DNA of 64,000 nucleotides, from assembly GCF_030380815.1 (NCBI RefSeq), contig NZ_JAUDUY010000001.1, forward strand, positions 372,001-436,000, read 5' to 3'. Positions 9,108-16,371 of the stretch are shown here, in pieces (the first letter of the stretch is position 1; each line of letters starts with the position of its first letter). Origin of the DNA: Robiginitalea aurantiaca. GTDB taxonomy: Bacteria > Bacteroidota > Bacteroidia > Flavobacteriales > Flavobacteriaceae. The notes beneath the pieces were generated by a model, which was not told the origin of the DNA, made no database searches, and saw nothing but the letters and a program-made list of their open reading frames with translations. A program made the translations under genes and the position numbers.

Positions 9108-10232
9108 CTATGATTCAAATTTTTTCTCATTTGCCTTGCCACGCCTGATGCGATCTGAAAGCTCTTTTCGCTTGGTGACATTTGCGGCAATGGCGTGTGC
9201 AGCCAGACCACCGGCCAGTACTCCTGCAGCCACTTTGCCAATGGTATCTGCAGAACTTTCTATGCCAAAGCCGGCCAGCCCTGTAAGGCGTTCGTAAAAG
9301 GGGCCATTGTCCCAGAAATCCTCTTCACTGCATCCAATACAACCATGTCCGGACTGTATCGGGAAACTCACCCCGTTATTCCAGCGGATGGTACCACAGG
9401 AATTATACGTCATGGGTCCCCGGCATCCTACTTTATAAAGGCAGTACCCTTCTTTGGCATTCTGGTCGTCAAAGGATTCGGCAAACAGACCCGCATCGTA
9501 ATACGGCCGCCTGTAGCAGGAATCGTGGACCCGCTTGGCATAAAAGGCCTTGGGACGTCCGATATTATCGAGTTCGGGTAAGCGATCAAAGGTGATCAGG
9601 TGGACGATAATCCCGGCCATGACCTCACCGATAGGCGGGCACCCCGGAACCTTGATAATTGGCTTGTCTTTAATAATCTTGTGTATGGGGGTCGCTTTTG
9701 TCGGATTCGGGTAGGCGGCCTGAACGCATCCATTACAGGCACAACTACCCCAGGCGATAATCGCCTTGGCTCCTTCAGCGGCTTCTATCAGAATGTCCTT
9801 AGCAGATCGACCTGCGATACAACAGTAATTCCCATCATCCCCAAGGGGCACGGAACCTTCCACACAAAGGATGTATTCCCCTTTGTGTTTTTCCATGGTG
9901 GCGTGTTTTGCCGCTTCCGCCTGATGCCCGGAGGCCGCCATAAGGGTGAGTGTATAATCCAGCGAGATTTTATCCAGAATGATATCCGAAACAATCGGGT
10001 GGTCGGAACGGATAAAGGATTCGCTGCAACAAGTACATTCCTGGAAATGTTCCCAGATGACGGGAATTCGGAATGTCGTTTCTAAAGACTTGGCCACCTG
10101 GCCAATCATTGTTGTTTCAAGCCCCATGTACGCGGCGATATAGGTCGCGAATTTCATGAAGTCCCTTCGGCTATACCCCTGTTTTATGATGCTGTCATAA
10201 TAGGTTTCCTGAGTGTTTCTTTCAAAAGCCAT
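9108..10232 (-). CDS. hyaA: [NiFe] hydrogenase small subunit, oxygen-tolerant type
   Basis: The 374-residue iron-sulfur subunit. A Tat signal (SRRDFMKFA, residues 21-29) directs export; a weakly hydrophobic segment near 329-349 followed by basic residues is the membrane anchor. The proximal cluster motif is ECTCC (C66, C68, C69), with C164, C169 and C198: the six-cysteine set that defines the 4Fe-3S cluster of oxygen-tolerant group 1d enzymes such as E. coli Hyd-1. An extra C166 lies inside SCACNGC. Medial and distal cluster residues ([27 protein letters not shown]) are present. It is the first gene of the leftward operon. Confidence 0.96.
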   Translation of the reverse strand: MAFERNTQETYYDSIIKQGYSRRDFMKFATYIAAYMGLETTMIGQVAKSLETTFRIPVIWEHFQECTCCSESFIRSDHPIVSDIILDKISLDYTLTLMAASGHQAEAAKHATMEKHKGEYILCVEGSVPLGDDGNYCCIAGRSAKDILIEAAEGAKAIIAWGSCACNGCVQAAYPNPTKATPIHKIIKDKPIIKVPGCPPIGEVMAGIIVHLITFDRLPELDNIGRPKAFYAKRVHDSCYRRPYYDAGLFAESFDDQNAKEGYCLYKVGCRGPMTYNSCGTIRWNNGVSFPIQSGHGCIGCSEEDFWDNGPFYERLTGLAGFGIESSADTIGKVAAGVLAGGLAAHAIAANVTKRKELSDRIRRGKANEKKFES

Positions 10233-10379
10233 CTGATTGCCAGTTAATTAGAATTAAAAAGTGTAGGTAGTCGTACCTTAAACATATGACACCTAAAAGA
10301 GAAATAACATGATTTTTGTCAGGCTTTGTGATTTTTATTTCAACTAATATTGATAGAAATCTGTAATTCTGCCCGAACA
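10233..10379. promoter_or_regulatory. divergent hya / hyp promoter region
   Basis: This 147-base gap separates the leftward structural operon from the rightward hypA operon. Rightward, TTG (10326-10328) and TAATATTG (10345-10352), 16 nt apart, approach the consensus. Leftward, TATGTTTA (reverse of 10279-10286) is a near -7 element without a clear -33. A small inverted repeat AGGTA-N4-TACCT (10265-10278) sits just upstream of the leftward start. All are weak matches. Confidence 0.4.
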
Positions 10380-10721
10380 ATGCACGAGTTATCCATTGCG
10401 ATGGGGATCGTTAAGATCGCTGAGTCCGAGACCAGGAAGGCCGGGGCCACAAAGGTGGAGCGTATAGAACTCGAGATCGGTACCCTGGCGGGCATAGAAT
10501 TTGGGGCCCTTGACTTTGTTTGGCCGGTAGCTGTAAGGGATACAGTGCTCGAACGTGCAGAAAGACAGGTTGATGTGATTCGGGGCCAGGCGCGCTGTAT
10601 GGATTGCGATACACTTTTTGAAGTTGCTAAATATTACGATTCCTGCCCCAATTGCAGGAGTAACTTAAAAGCTATTCTGAAAGGAAAGGAATTAAGGGTA
10701 AAAGCCCTTGAAGTAGTTTAA
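10380..10721 (+). CDS. hypA: hydrogenase nickel incorporation protein HypA
   Basis: A 113-residue nickel metallochaperone that works with HypB to load Ni into the large subunit. It starts with the invariant MHELSIA, where the His and Glu bind nickel. The zinc site is the pair CMDC and CPNC (about residues 73-76 and 87-90). The true start is the ATG at 10380; a longer frame from 10350 would bury the required N-terminal Met-His. It opens the rightward accessory operon, 22 bases before hypB. Confidence 0.96.
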   Translation: MHELSIAMGIVKIAESETRKAGATKVERIELEIGTLAGIEFGALDFVWPVAVRDTVLERAERQVDVIRGQARCMDCDTLFEVAKYYDSCPNCRSNLKAILKGKELRVKALEVV

Positions 10722-10743
10722 TAGAACCTTAGAAGTATTAATT

Positions 10744-11661
10744 ATGTGCGGAACTTGCGGATGCGGCAGTGAAGAAGGAGGCGTCAGAATCCTCACGCCC
10801 GGTATGACAAATCATGGACATACACATTCTCATGATCATGATCATTCTCACGATCACGGCCATCACCATCACCATGACCACGATCATTCTCATGACCATG
10901 ATCATTCTCACGATCACGGGCATCACCATCACCATGACCACGATCATTCTCACGACCATGGCCATCACCACGATCAGGCAGGGATTACCCTGGCTCCAAA
11001 CAAGAAAATTCTGGAAGTAGAGCAGGATGTTTTACATCACAACCAGGTAATGGCTGCCCGTAACCGAGGCTATTTCGAAGCCTTGAATATTCTTCCGCTC
11101 AACCTGGTCAGTTCCCCGGGATCCGGCAAAACGTCTTTGCTGGAACGCACTTTGAAAGAGATGAAGGAGTCGCTGGATTTCTACGTAATTGAAGGAGATC
11201 AGCAAACGGTCAATGATGCAAACCGTATAGCTGCCCTGGATGTTCCGGTAATCCAGATCAATACGGGAAAAGGATGTCACCTGGAAAGTGATATGGTTTT
11301 CGAGGCTGTAAAACAGCTCCAGATGAAGCCAGATGGGGTGTTGATGATCGAAAACGTCGGCAATCTTGTATGTCCCTCAATGTTTGACCTGGGCGAAAAG
11401 AAAAGGGTTGTGATTATAAGCACAACGGAAGGGGAGGACAAACCCCTGAAATATCCGGACATGTTCCATACCTCAGACATATGCATTATCAACAAAATTG
11501 ACCTGCTTCCCTACCTCACATTCGATGTGGGGAAAGTCAAAGACTACGCCCTACAGGTAAATCCAAACCTGAAGTTTTTTGAAGTCTCGGCTACGACAGG
11601 CGAAGGAATGAATGCCTGGTACGACTGGCTCAGAACCCAGGTAAAGCCGAAAAAATCGTAA
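10744..11661 (+). CDS. hypB: hydrogenase nickel incorporation GTPase HypB, His-rich
   Basis: A 305-residue SIMIBI GTPase. The N-terminus MCGTCGCG carries the high-affinity nickel CxxCGC motif. Residues 24-77 are almost only His, Asp, Ser and Gly and probably store nickel. The GTPase domain shows the P-loop SSPGSGKT (123-130), the metal-site GKGCHLESDM, the ENVGNLVCP switch and NKIDLLPY. Length is normal for His-rich HypB. It is followed by hypC after 4 bases. The His tract is encoded by a 60-base tandem repeat. Confidence 0.97.
   Translation: MCGTCGCGSEEGGVRILTPGMTNHGHTHSHDHDHSHDHGHHHHHDHDHSHDHDHSHDHGHHHHHDHDHSHDHGHHHDQAGITLAPNKKILEVEQDVLHHNQVMAARNRGYFEALNILPLNLVSSPGSGKTSLLERTLKEMKESLDFYVIEGDQQTVNDANRIAALDVPVIQINTGKGCHLESDMVFEAVKQLQMKPDGVLMIENVGNLVCPSMFDLGEKKRVVIISTTEGEDKPLKYPDMFHTSDICIINKIDLLPYLTFDVGKVKDYALQVNPNLKFFEVSATTGEGMNAWYDWLRTQVKPKKS
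10825..10960 (+). repeat. 60-bp tandem repeat encoding the HypB histidine tract
   Basis: The bases from about 10825 to 10960 repeat with an exact period of 60 with only a few mismatches (for example 10861-10892 equals 10921-10952). Each unit encodes one round of the His/Asp-rich sequence. The near-identity at DNA level points to recent unit duplication; copy number is likely variable between strains. Confidence 0.8.
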
Positions 11662-11665
11662 ACAG

Positions 11666-11929
11666 ATGTGTCTTTCAATCCCCGGAAAACTTATTGAAAT
11701 CACACAGACCCTTGATGAAACCTTCCGTTTGGGGAAAGTTTCTTTTGACGGGGTGGTAAAAGAAGTAAACCTCACCCTGGTTCCACAGGCTGAAACAGGG
11801 GATTATGTTATGGTGCATGTAGGGGCTGCAATTGCGGTGGTCAATGAAGAAGAGGCGGTGAAAACCTTCGAGGTATTGCGACAGCTGGGGGAGCTCGATG
11901 AGCTGGACCCCGGGGATTCCTCAACATAA
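11666..11929 (+). CDS. hypC: hydrogenase assembly chaperone HypC
   Basis: An 87-residue HypC/HybG chaperone. It begins MCLSIPGKL, where Cys2 binds the Fe(CN)2CO unit, and shows the small beta-barrel motif GDYVMVHVGAAIAVVNEEEA. It partners HypD during cluster assembly and then the large-subunit precursor. It is encoded 4 bases after hypB and 11 bases before the Aat-like gene, so those genes very likely share a transcript. Confidence 0.96.
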   Translation: MCLSIPGKLIEITQTLDETFRLGKVSFDGVVKEVNLTLVPQAETGDYVMVHVGAAIAVVNEEEAVKTFEVLRQLGELDELDPGDSST

Positions 11930-11940
11930 CTCAACTTCCG

Positions 11941-12621
11941 ATGCCCTATTTTGAACTTAAAAAAGGTGAAACCGGTTTTCCCCCTGCTCATTTTGCAGAT
12001 CTGGACGGGCTTCTAGCGGTAGGAGGGGATATGAATGCAGCCCAGTTACTGAGCGGTTATCAAAGCGGCGTCTTTTACTGGCATCACCCCATGAAGCATA
12101 TCAGATGGTGGTCTCCCGATCCGCGACTTGTCCTTGAAACGGATCAAGCCCCGGAATGGGTCAAGGAGGGGAATACAATGTTTTCAACTACGGTAAACAC
12201 GAATTTTGAGGCTTTGCTCCGACTTTGTCAGAAGCGTTATAATGACAAAGATGCCATGGGACCTTCCTGGTTGTCGGAACGCATGTTTCGTATTTTCATG
12301 GAATTGTCCGAAAAGGAACTCATCCATGCCCAGGAGGTATGGCTGAACAGAACACTGGTTGGAGGTTTTTTCGGTGTTTGTCTGGGCCATCTCTGTTTTG
12401 GGGAGTACGCCCTGGGCGAGGTTCCCGGAGCGGCAGCTTTTGCCATATCGCAAGCTGTCCCGAAATTACGGGAGAAGGGAATTAAACTAATCGATATGCA
12501 GAAGGAAACCTCCAGGGATGATTCCCTGGAATACCATGAAATCTCACGTTTGGCCTATGTCGATTTCTGCAGGCAGGCCGGCGAGCGCTATAATAAGTCG
12601 GAAAAAATGGACTGTTTATGA
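11941..12621 (+). CDS. divergent leucyl/phenylalanyl-tRNA-protein transferase (Aat) homologue
   Basis: A 226-residue protein of the Aat family (GNAT-like fold), which normally adds Leu or Phe to N-terminal Lys/Arg to create N-degrons. Conserved elements are DLDGLLAVGGD (20-30), IRWWSPDPR (54-62), SWLSERM, LVGGFFGV (139-146), FGE (153-155) and LIDMQ with D185 and Q187, which match the catalytic pair of E. coli Aat (D186, Q188). However, the family FGESMFS and NASK segment is replaced by FGEYALGEVPGA, HL-SLGA by DDSLEY, and the usual SVE by AQE. So the chemistry may be retained while the substrate or tRNA contacts have changed. It lies 11 bases after hypC and overlaps the TPR gene by 4 bases. 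A link to hydrogenase assembly is inferred only from position. Confidence 0.8.
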   Translation: MPYFELKKGETGFPPAHFADLDGLLAVGGDMNAAQLLSGYQSGVFYWHHPMKHIRWWSPDPRLVLETDQAPEWVKEGNTMFSTTVNTNFEALLRLCQKRYNDKDAMGPSWLSERMFRIFMELSEKELIHAQEVWLNRTLVGGFFGVCLGHLCFGEYALGEVPGAAAFAISQAVPKLREKGIKLIDMQKETSRDDSLEYHEISRLAYVDFCRQAGERYNKSEKMDCL

Positions 12622-14369
12622 GCAACTTTGATGATACCCTACGGCGGGCAGAAGGGCTATTGCAATCCAACAGGCCTGAAGAGGCACTCCCGTATTTTGA
12701 AGTTGCTCTGGAAACTGCGACCAGCGAGGTTGTGGAGCTGCAACTTCGAAATACCATTGCGAGAATAAAGGAGTTAACCGGGGCGCGAGGAGAGGCGACT
12801 TCCGGATTCTTGCAACTTCTTGAAATGGCCAACGCTCCGGAACCGGATATCCAGGAACAACGAGCCCTTGCCCTGAATAATCTCGGCAGGCTGGCCCTGC
12901 CACAAAATCCCGATGGGGCCATCGAGTATTTCGACCAGTCGATTGAGATTTACAAAATTCGCGCAGGAGTTAACGGACATTTTTACACCCATCTTGCCCA
13001 TTCCTACATGGCAAGAGGGGAGGCGTATTATCTGAAAAAGAAATACTGGTTTTCTAAAAAGGACTACAAGGCAGCCCTGGAGTTGCATCGGGAGAACGCT
13101 GACGTATTGGGTACGGATATGGTGGCCCTGGCACATTATCAACTCGGGGCAATTTACATGGATGAATTCAATGCATACGATGCCCAAACAAATTACAGGA
13201 AAGCCCTGGATCTCTATCTTGAGGGGGTGACTGCAAATCCGTCGAAATACCGCCCATTGGTGGCTGCCTGTCTGAACAACCTCGCAGTCTCCAATATCCA
13301 GCTCGAGGAATATGAAAAGGCACTGGGGCATTATAAAAATGTTCTTGAAGAATATCAATGGCTCAGCCAGGAGAAGCCCGATGTTTTTTTACCCTATTTA
13401 GCCGCTACCTATGCCAGCCTTGGAATCGTATATTCAGACAAGATGAACAAGCCTTCTGAAGCTTTGCTCATGGGTCAGAAAGCCAAATCCCTCTACGAAA
13501 ATTTGTCTGAACAAAGTCCTGGCAAGTACTTGCATTACCTGGCTACGGCATACCACAACTCGGGAATTTATGCCCTGGAAACCGAACAGTGGAAACACGC
13601 CTCTTCAGATTTGATAAGAGCACTTGAGTTGCGGAAACGGTTAATTGACGAGGAGCCTGAAGCCTTCGGAGCAGATTATTGTGTAACCGCTTTAAACCTC
13701 CTTGAGCTGTTTCAGCGCAAGCTGGAGGTTGACAAAGACCTCCAGTATCGCGAAAGGGGATTGGAATTGCTGGCAGATTTAAAAGTGGCGCTAAAAGTGC
13801 TCCCGGAGACCCCTTCGGTTGTCAATATGAAGAACGATTTCAAGTTCTTTCAAACATACTTCAATGGAGTCGATGCCGAAGGGATTCAAACCCTCGATAC
13901 GATGGAAAAAATTCGCCTGTGGGATCAGGAGATCGACAGTACACTGGACCTGAATGAAAAGGCTGGGTATCAGGAGAAGATATTGAAAACCCTGGAGGAC
14001 TTTCAGCAAACTTTTCCCCAAAACAGGGCGCTTCGAAAACCTTTTGTGCTGGCTCTGAACAATATGGCGTGGCTTGAGCTTTGTATAGGAGGGACGGAAA
14101 TGGCGCGAAAACTACTTGTCCGGGCCAGGGCGGAGGATATGGAACTCCCTGCTTTACGCTGTAATGAGGCTCATTGTGATTTATTGGATGGGAAGGTCCG
14201 ATTGGCGATAGAAAAGTACGAGAGTTTAGCGGGTGAGAAGAATGAATCAAATGCTGATCTGCGCGGAGTAATTCAGGAGGATATCAAAAAACTGGAAGCT
14301 TGTAACCTGCTTGAAGATCATATTCTTGAGGAATTGAAAATTGCCGGGATCCTCAAGCCTCATTCCTGA
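12618..14369 (+). CDS. tetratricopeptide-repeat protein linked to the hyp operon
   Basis: A 583-residue cytoplasmic protein without signal peptide or membrane span. It is built of helical TPR-like repeats. Clear ones include LNNLGRLALPQNPDGAIEYF (about 74-93), AHYQLGAIYMDEFNAYDAQ (about 173-191), LNNLAVSNIQLEEYEKALGH (about 219-238) and YHNSGIYALETEQWKHASS (about 312-330); a last helical block with LNNMAWLELCIGG lies near 478. TPRs hold partner proteins, so it could be a scaffold or chaperone. Its start overlaps the stop of the Aat-like gene (ATGA), implying coupled translation and a joint role. The exact function is unknown. Confidence 0.85.
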   Translation: MSNFDDTLRRAEGLLQSNRPEEALPYFEVALETATSEVVELQLRNTIARIKELTGARGEATSGFLQLLEMANAPEPDIQEQRALALNNLGRLALPQNPDGAIEYFDQSIEIYKIRAGVNGHFYTHLAHSYMARGEAYYLKKKYWFSKKDYKAALELHRENADVLGTDMVALAHYQLGAIYMDEFNAYDAQTNYRKALDLYLEGVTANPSKYRPLVAACLNNLAVSNIQLEEYEKALGHYKNVLEEYQWLSQEKPDVFLPYLAATYASLGIVYSDKMNKPSEALLMGQKAKSLYENLSEQSPGKYLHYLATAYHNSGIYALETEQWKHASSDLIRALELRKRLIDEEPEAFGADYCVTALNLLELFQRKLEVDKDLQYRERGLELLADLKVALKVLPETPSVVNMKNDFKFFQTYFNGVDAEGIQTLDTMEKIRLWDQEIDSTLDLNEKAGYQEKILKTLEDFQQTFPQNRALRKPFVLALNNMAWLELCIGGTEMARKLLVRARAEDMELPALRCNEAHCDLLDGKVRLAIEKYESLAGEKNESNADLRGVIQEDIKKLEACNLLEDHILEELKIAGILKPHS

Positions 14370-14436
14370 AAACAGCTTCTTATTCGATTGGAATAATGGT
14401 GAGGCAAAAAAGCATGGGGAAACGCTGTTTTACAGT

Positions 14437-14465
14437 TTGATTTGTAACGGAGCTTTGTATCTTTA
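14437..14465 (+). promoter_or_regulatory. promoter of the RidA-like gene
   Basis: TTG (14437-14439) and TATCTTTA (14458-14465) are 18 nt apart, one mismatch from the Bacteroidota consensus, 22 bases before the ATG. This suggests the RidA-like gene is transcribed separately from the hyp operon. Confidence 0.55.
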
Positions 14466-14487
14466 AGAGCAATAAAATCAAAATCTT

Positions 14488-15051
14488 ATGAATACTCGAT
14501 TAACCCCCCTCCTTGGAATAGCGCTATTCACGGTACTGATTTCCATGGGGAGCTCACCGTTATGGGCCCAGGATACGCCTGAAGCTTCATACAATCCGGA
14601 AGCCAAACTCAAGGATATCGGAATCGAACTTCCCAAAGCTTCGAACCCGGTAGCCAATTACGTCAATGCAGTACGCGTTGGGAATCTCATTTTTCTTGCG
14701 GGAAAAGGACCCAAAAAAACCGATGGTACGTACATCACCGGGAAAGTAGGGGCAGACCTGACCGTGGAGCAGGGGTACGAGGCCGCACGTATCGCAGGTA
14801 TCAACCAGTTGGCCGTTTTGAAGGCTGAACTCGGGAACCTGAACAAAGTAAAGCGGCTGGTTAAAGTGTTGGGAATGGTAAATGCAACCCCTGATTTCGG
14901 GAATCAGCCTGAGGTCGTAAATGGATTTTCTGACCTTATGGTTGAAGTCTTCGGCGAGCGGGGGAAACACGCCCGGGCAGCTGTGGGAATGGGTTCCCTG
15001 CCCAGGGGAATTGCTGTGGAAGTGGAGATGATTGTGGAGGTTTATGACTAG
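14488..15051 (+). CDS. exported RidA/YjgF-family protein
   Basis: A 187-residue protein with an N-terminal signal peptide (hydrophobic residues 8-24, cleavage after about LWAQ) followed by a full RidA-like domain: VGNLIFLAGKGPK, a central EQGYEAARIAGINQLAVLK and the C-terminal HARAAVGMGSLPRGIAVEVEMI. RidA enzymes hydrolyse reactive enamine/imine intermediates and are usually cytosolic. The export signal makes this one unusual, so a different substrate or a binding role is possible. It has its own promoter and a strong terminator. Confidence 0.85.
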   Translation: MNTRLTPLLGIALFTVLISMGSSPLWAQDTPEASYNPEAKLKDIGIELPKASNPVANYVNAVRVGNLIFLAGKGPKKTDGTYITGKVGADLTVEQGYEAARIAGINQLAVLKAELGNLNKVKRLVKVLGMVNATPDFGNQPEVVNGFSDLMVEVFGERGKHARAAVGMGSLPRGIAVEVEMIVEVYD

Positions 15052-15074
15052 TATAACATAGTCCATTAAAAAAT

Positions 15075-15103
15075 AAAACACCCGCGCACAGCGCGGGTGT
15101 TTT
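15075..15103. terminator. bidirectional terminator between the RidA-like gene and tRNA-Arg(CCG)
   Basis: A GC-rich stem ACACCCGCGC with GCGCGGGTGT and a 3-base loop (ACA). T-rich runs follow on both strands (TTTTTGT rightwards, TTTTATTTTTT leftwards), so it can end both the RidA-like mRNA and the tRNA transcript. Confidence 0.85.
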
Positions 15104-15115
15104 TGTATTTATTCG

Positions 15116-15187
15116 TAGCCCCGCCAGGAATCGAACCTAGATCTTGGGTACCGGAAACCCACATACTATCCATTGTACTACGGAGCC
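15116..15187 (-). tRNA. tRNA-Arg (anticodon CCG)
   Basis: A 72-nt cloverleaf folds by hand. Acceptor GGCTCCG/CGGGGCT (two G-U pairs), D stem GTAC/GTAT, anticodon stem TGGGT/ACCCA with loop TTCCGGT (anticodon CCG), T arm CTAGG-TTCGATT-CCTGG and discriminator A. The CCA end is not encoded. It reads CGG codons. Confidence 0.93.
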
Positions 15188-15196
15188 AAAGGGCTG

Positions 15197-15204
15197 CAAA
15201 GATA
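15197..15204 (-). promoter_or_regulatory. -7 element of the tRNA-Arg(CCG) promoter
   Basis: On the minus strand TATCTTTG perfectly matches TAnnTTTG and ends 10 bases before the mature tRNA 5' end. No good -33 TTG is visible at the expected spacing. Confidence 0.5.
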
Positions 15205-15294
15205 GAAAGGTTTGTTAGAATTATCGCCTTGACATTCACATTATGTGATTGGGTGGGTTCAGGCTCGCATGCGCTTTAGATTTGTCGAAAATTG

Positions 15295-15320
15295 AACACC
15301 CGGGCAATTGCCCGGGTGTT
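15295..15320. terminator. hairpin terminator after tRNA-Arg(CCT)
   Basis: A near-perfect palindrome centred at 15307/15308 (ACACCCGGGCAA and its complement). It lies 15 bases after the 3' end of tRNA-Arg(CCT) on the minus strand. On the plus side it is followed by GTGTTTTTG. Confidence 0.7.
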
Positions 15321-15334
15321 TTTGTATTTATTCG

Positions 15335-15406
15335 TAGCCCCGCCAAGAATCGAACTTGGATCTAAAGTTTAGGAAACTTCTATTCTATCCATTGAACTAC
15401 AGGGCC
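15335..15406 (-). tRNA. tRNA-Arg (anticodon CCT)
   Basis: A 72-nt cloverleaf. Acceptor GGCCCTG/CGGGGCT, D stem GTTC/GAAT, anticodon stem GAAGT/ACTTT with loop TTCCTAA (anticodon CCT), T arm CCAAG-TTCGATT-CTTGG and discriminator A. CCA is not encoded. It reads AGG. A near -7 element TAAATTCG (15419-15426, minus strand) precedes it by 12 bases. Confidence 0.93.
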
Positions 15407-15475
15407 CGCAAAGGTCTGCGAATTTAAAAATACTTTTTAAAATCTTTGGTATCTTCGTTAAGAAAGGATTGCAGA

Positions 15476-15919
15476 ATGAAAACTAAGAAAAAAATAAACC
15501 TGTTTGTACCGGGCCCGATTAGCCCTGAGTTTATTGCTAACGCAATAGCAAAACACCAAAGTAAGACCCATATTGGTGCCCATGATATATTTCTGGGTCA
15601 GGTACGGGCCGATGAGATTGAAGGCAAAACTGTGGAGGCTATTGAGTACACCGCTTATGAAGCGATGGCCGTAGAGAAAATCATTGAAATACGCGAGGCG
15701 GCCTTTGAAAAATTTGAATTGAGTTGCATGCATATCTACCATAGTTTGGGTAAGGTGCCCGTTGGCGAAATCTGCCTTTTTGTGTTCGTTTCATCCCCAC
15801 ACCGCAAGGAGGTGTTTGAGGCCCTTCATCAGGTAGTGGAAGAGATCAAAAAGAAGTTGCCGGTCTTTGGTAAAGAGTGTTTTGGGAATGACGAATATTC
15901 CTGGAAAATAAACCGCTGA
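15476..15919 (+). CDS. moaE: molybdopterin synthase catalytic subunit MoaE
   Basis: A 147-residue MoaE that, with MoaD, inserts dithiolene sulfur into cPMP. Family motifs are GAHDIFLGQVR, EYTAYEAMA, HSLGKVPVGE, SSPHRKEVFEA and the C-terminal KKKLPVFGKECF, which holds the conserved catalytic lysines. I take the ATG at 15476; the frame runs 30 bases further upstream without support. A possible -7 element TATCTTCG lies at 15450-15457. moaC follows after 2 bases; moaA and moaD are not in the window. Confidence 0.93.
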   Translation: MKTKKKINLFVPGPISPEFIANAIAKHQSKTHIGAHDIFLGQVRADEIEGKTVEAIEYTAYEAMAVEKIIEIREAAFEKFELSCMHIYHSLGKVPVGEICLFVFVSSPHRKEVFEALHQVVEEIKKKLPVFGKECFGNDEYSWKINR

Positions 15920-15921
15920 AT

Positions 15922-16350
15922 ATGGTCGATATTACCCACAAAGCTGTAACGCTGAGGACTGCAATAGCTCAGGCCAGGATTGTGCTCTCGAAAAAGGAAA
16001 CCCTGGAGGCCATTGAGCAGGGTCGCGTTCCCAAGGGCGATGTTTTTGAGATGAGTAAAGCTGCCGGTTTACTCGGTGTAAAAAAAACACCCGACCTTCT
16101 TCCCGATTGCCATCCCATCCCCATTGAGGCCACCAGTATATCTTATGAGATTAACGATCTGGAGATTGTAATTACGGTTACCGTGAAGACAAATTACAAG
16201 ACAGGGGTAGAGGTTGAAGCCATGCATGGGGCCAGTGTCGTGGCACTGAATATGTACGACATGCTAAAACCCCTGGACAAGGGTATCGAAATACAATCCA
16301 TCAGATTGCTTGAGAAAAGCGGAGGCAAATCAGATATCAACAGACGATAA
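15922..16350 (+). CDS. moaC: cyclic pyranopterin monophosphate synthase MoaC
   Basis: A 142-residue MoaC, the enzyme that rearranges the MoaA product into cPMP in molybdenum cofactor synthesis. It starts MVDIT and shows KKTPDLLPDCHPIPIE, GVEVEAMHGASVVALN and MYDMLK, with the catalytic Asp/Lys. It is somewhat short at the C-terminus compared with the usual 155-160 residues. It is co-transcribed with moaE. Confidence 0.93.
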   Translation: MVDITHKAVTLRTAIAQARIVLSKKETLEAIEQGRVPKGDVFEMSKAAGLLGVKKTPDLLPDCHPIPIEATSISYEINDLEIVITVTVKTNYKTGVEVEAMHGASVVALNMYDMLKPLDKGIEIQSIRLLEKSGGKSDINRR

Positions 16351-16371
16351 AGCTAACCCAATTCAACAGGT

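Larger units (their letters stand above)
15094..15345. repeat. duplicated terminator-tRNA junction
   Basis: A 33-base segment (15094-15126) recurs exactly at 15313-15345, offset 219, running from the terminator arm through the 3' part of each tRNA-Arg gene. It continues with single mismatches into the T arm. This points to a tandem duplication of a tRNA-terminator unit. Confidence 0.75.

Noticed and set aside
14369-14431. AAAACAGC/GCTGTTTT hairpin after the TPR gene
   Set aside because: Eight-base stem with a 47-base loop; too weak to call a terminator.
15097-15279. Rightward 60-codon frame across tRNA-Arg(CCG)
   Set aside because: It lies over a folded tRNA gene and its terminator; not a protein gene.
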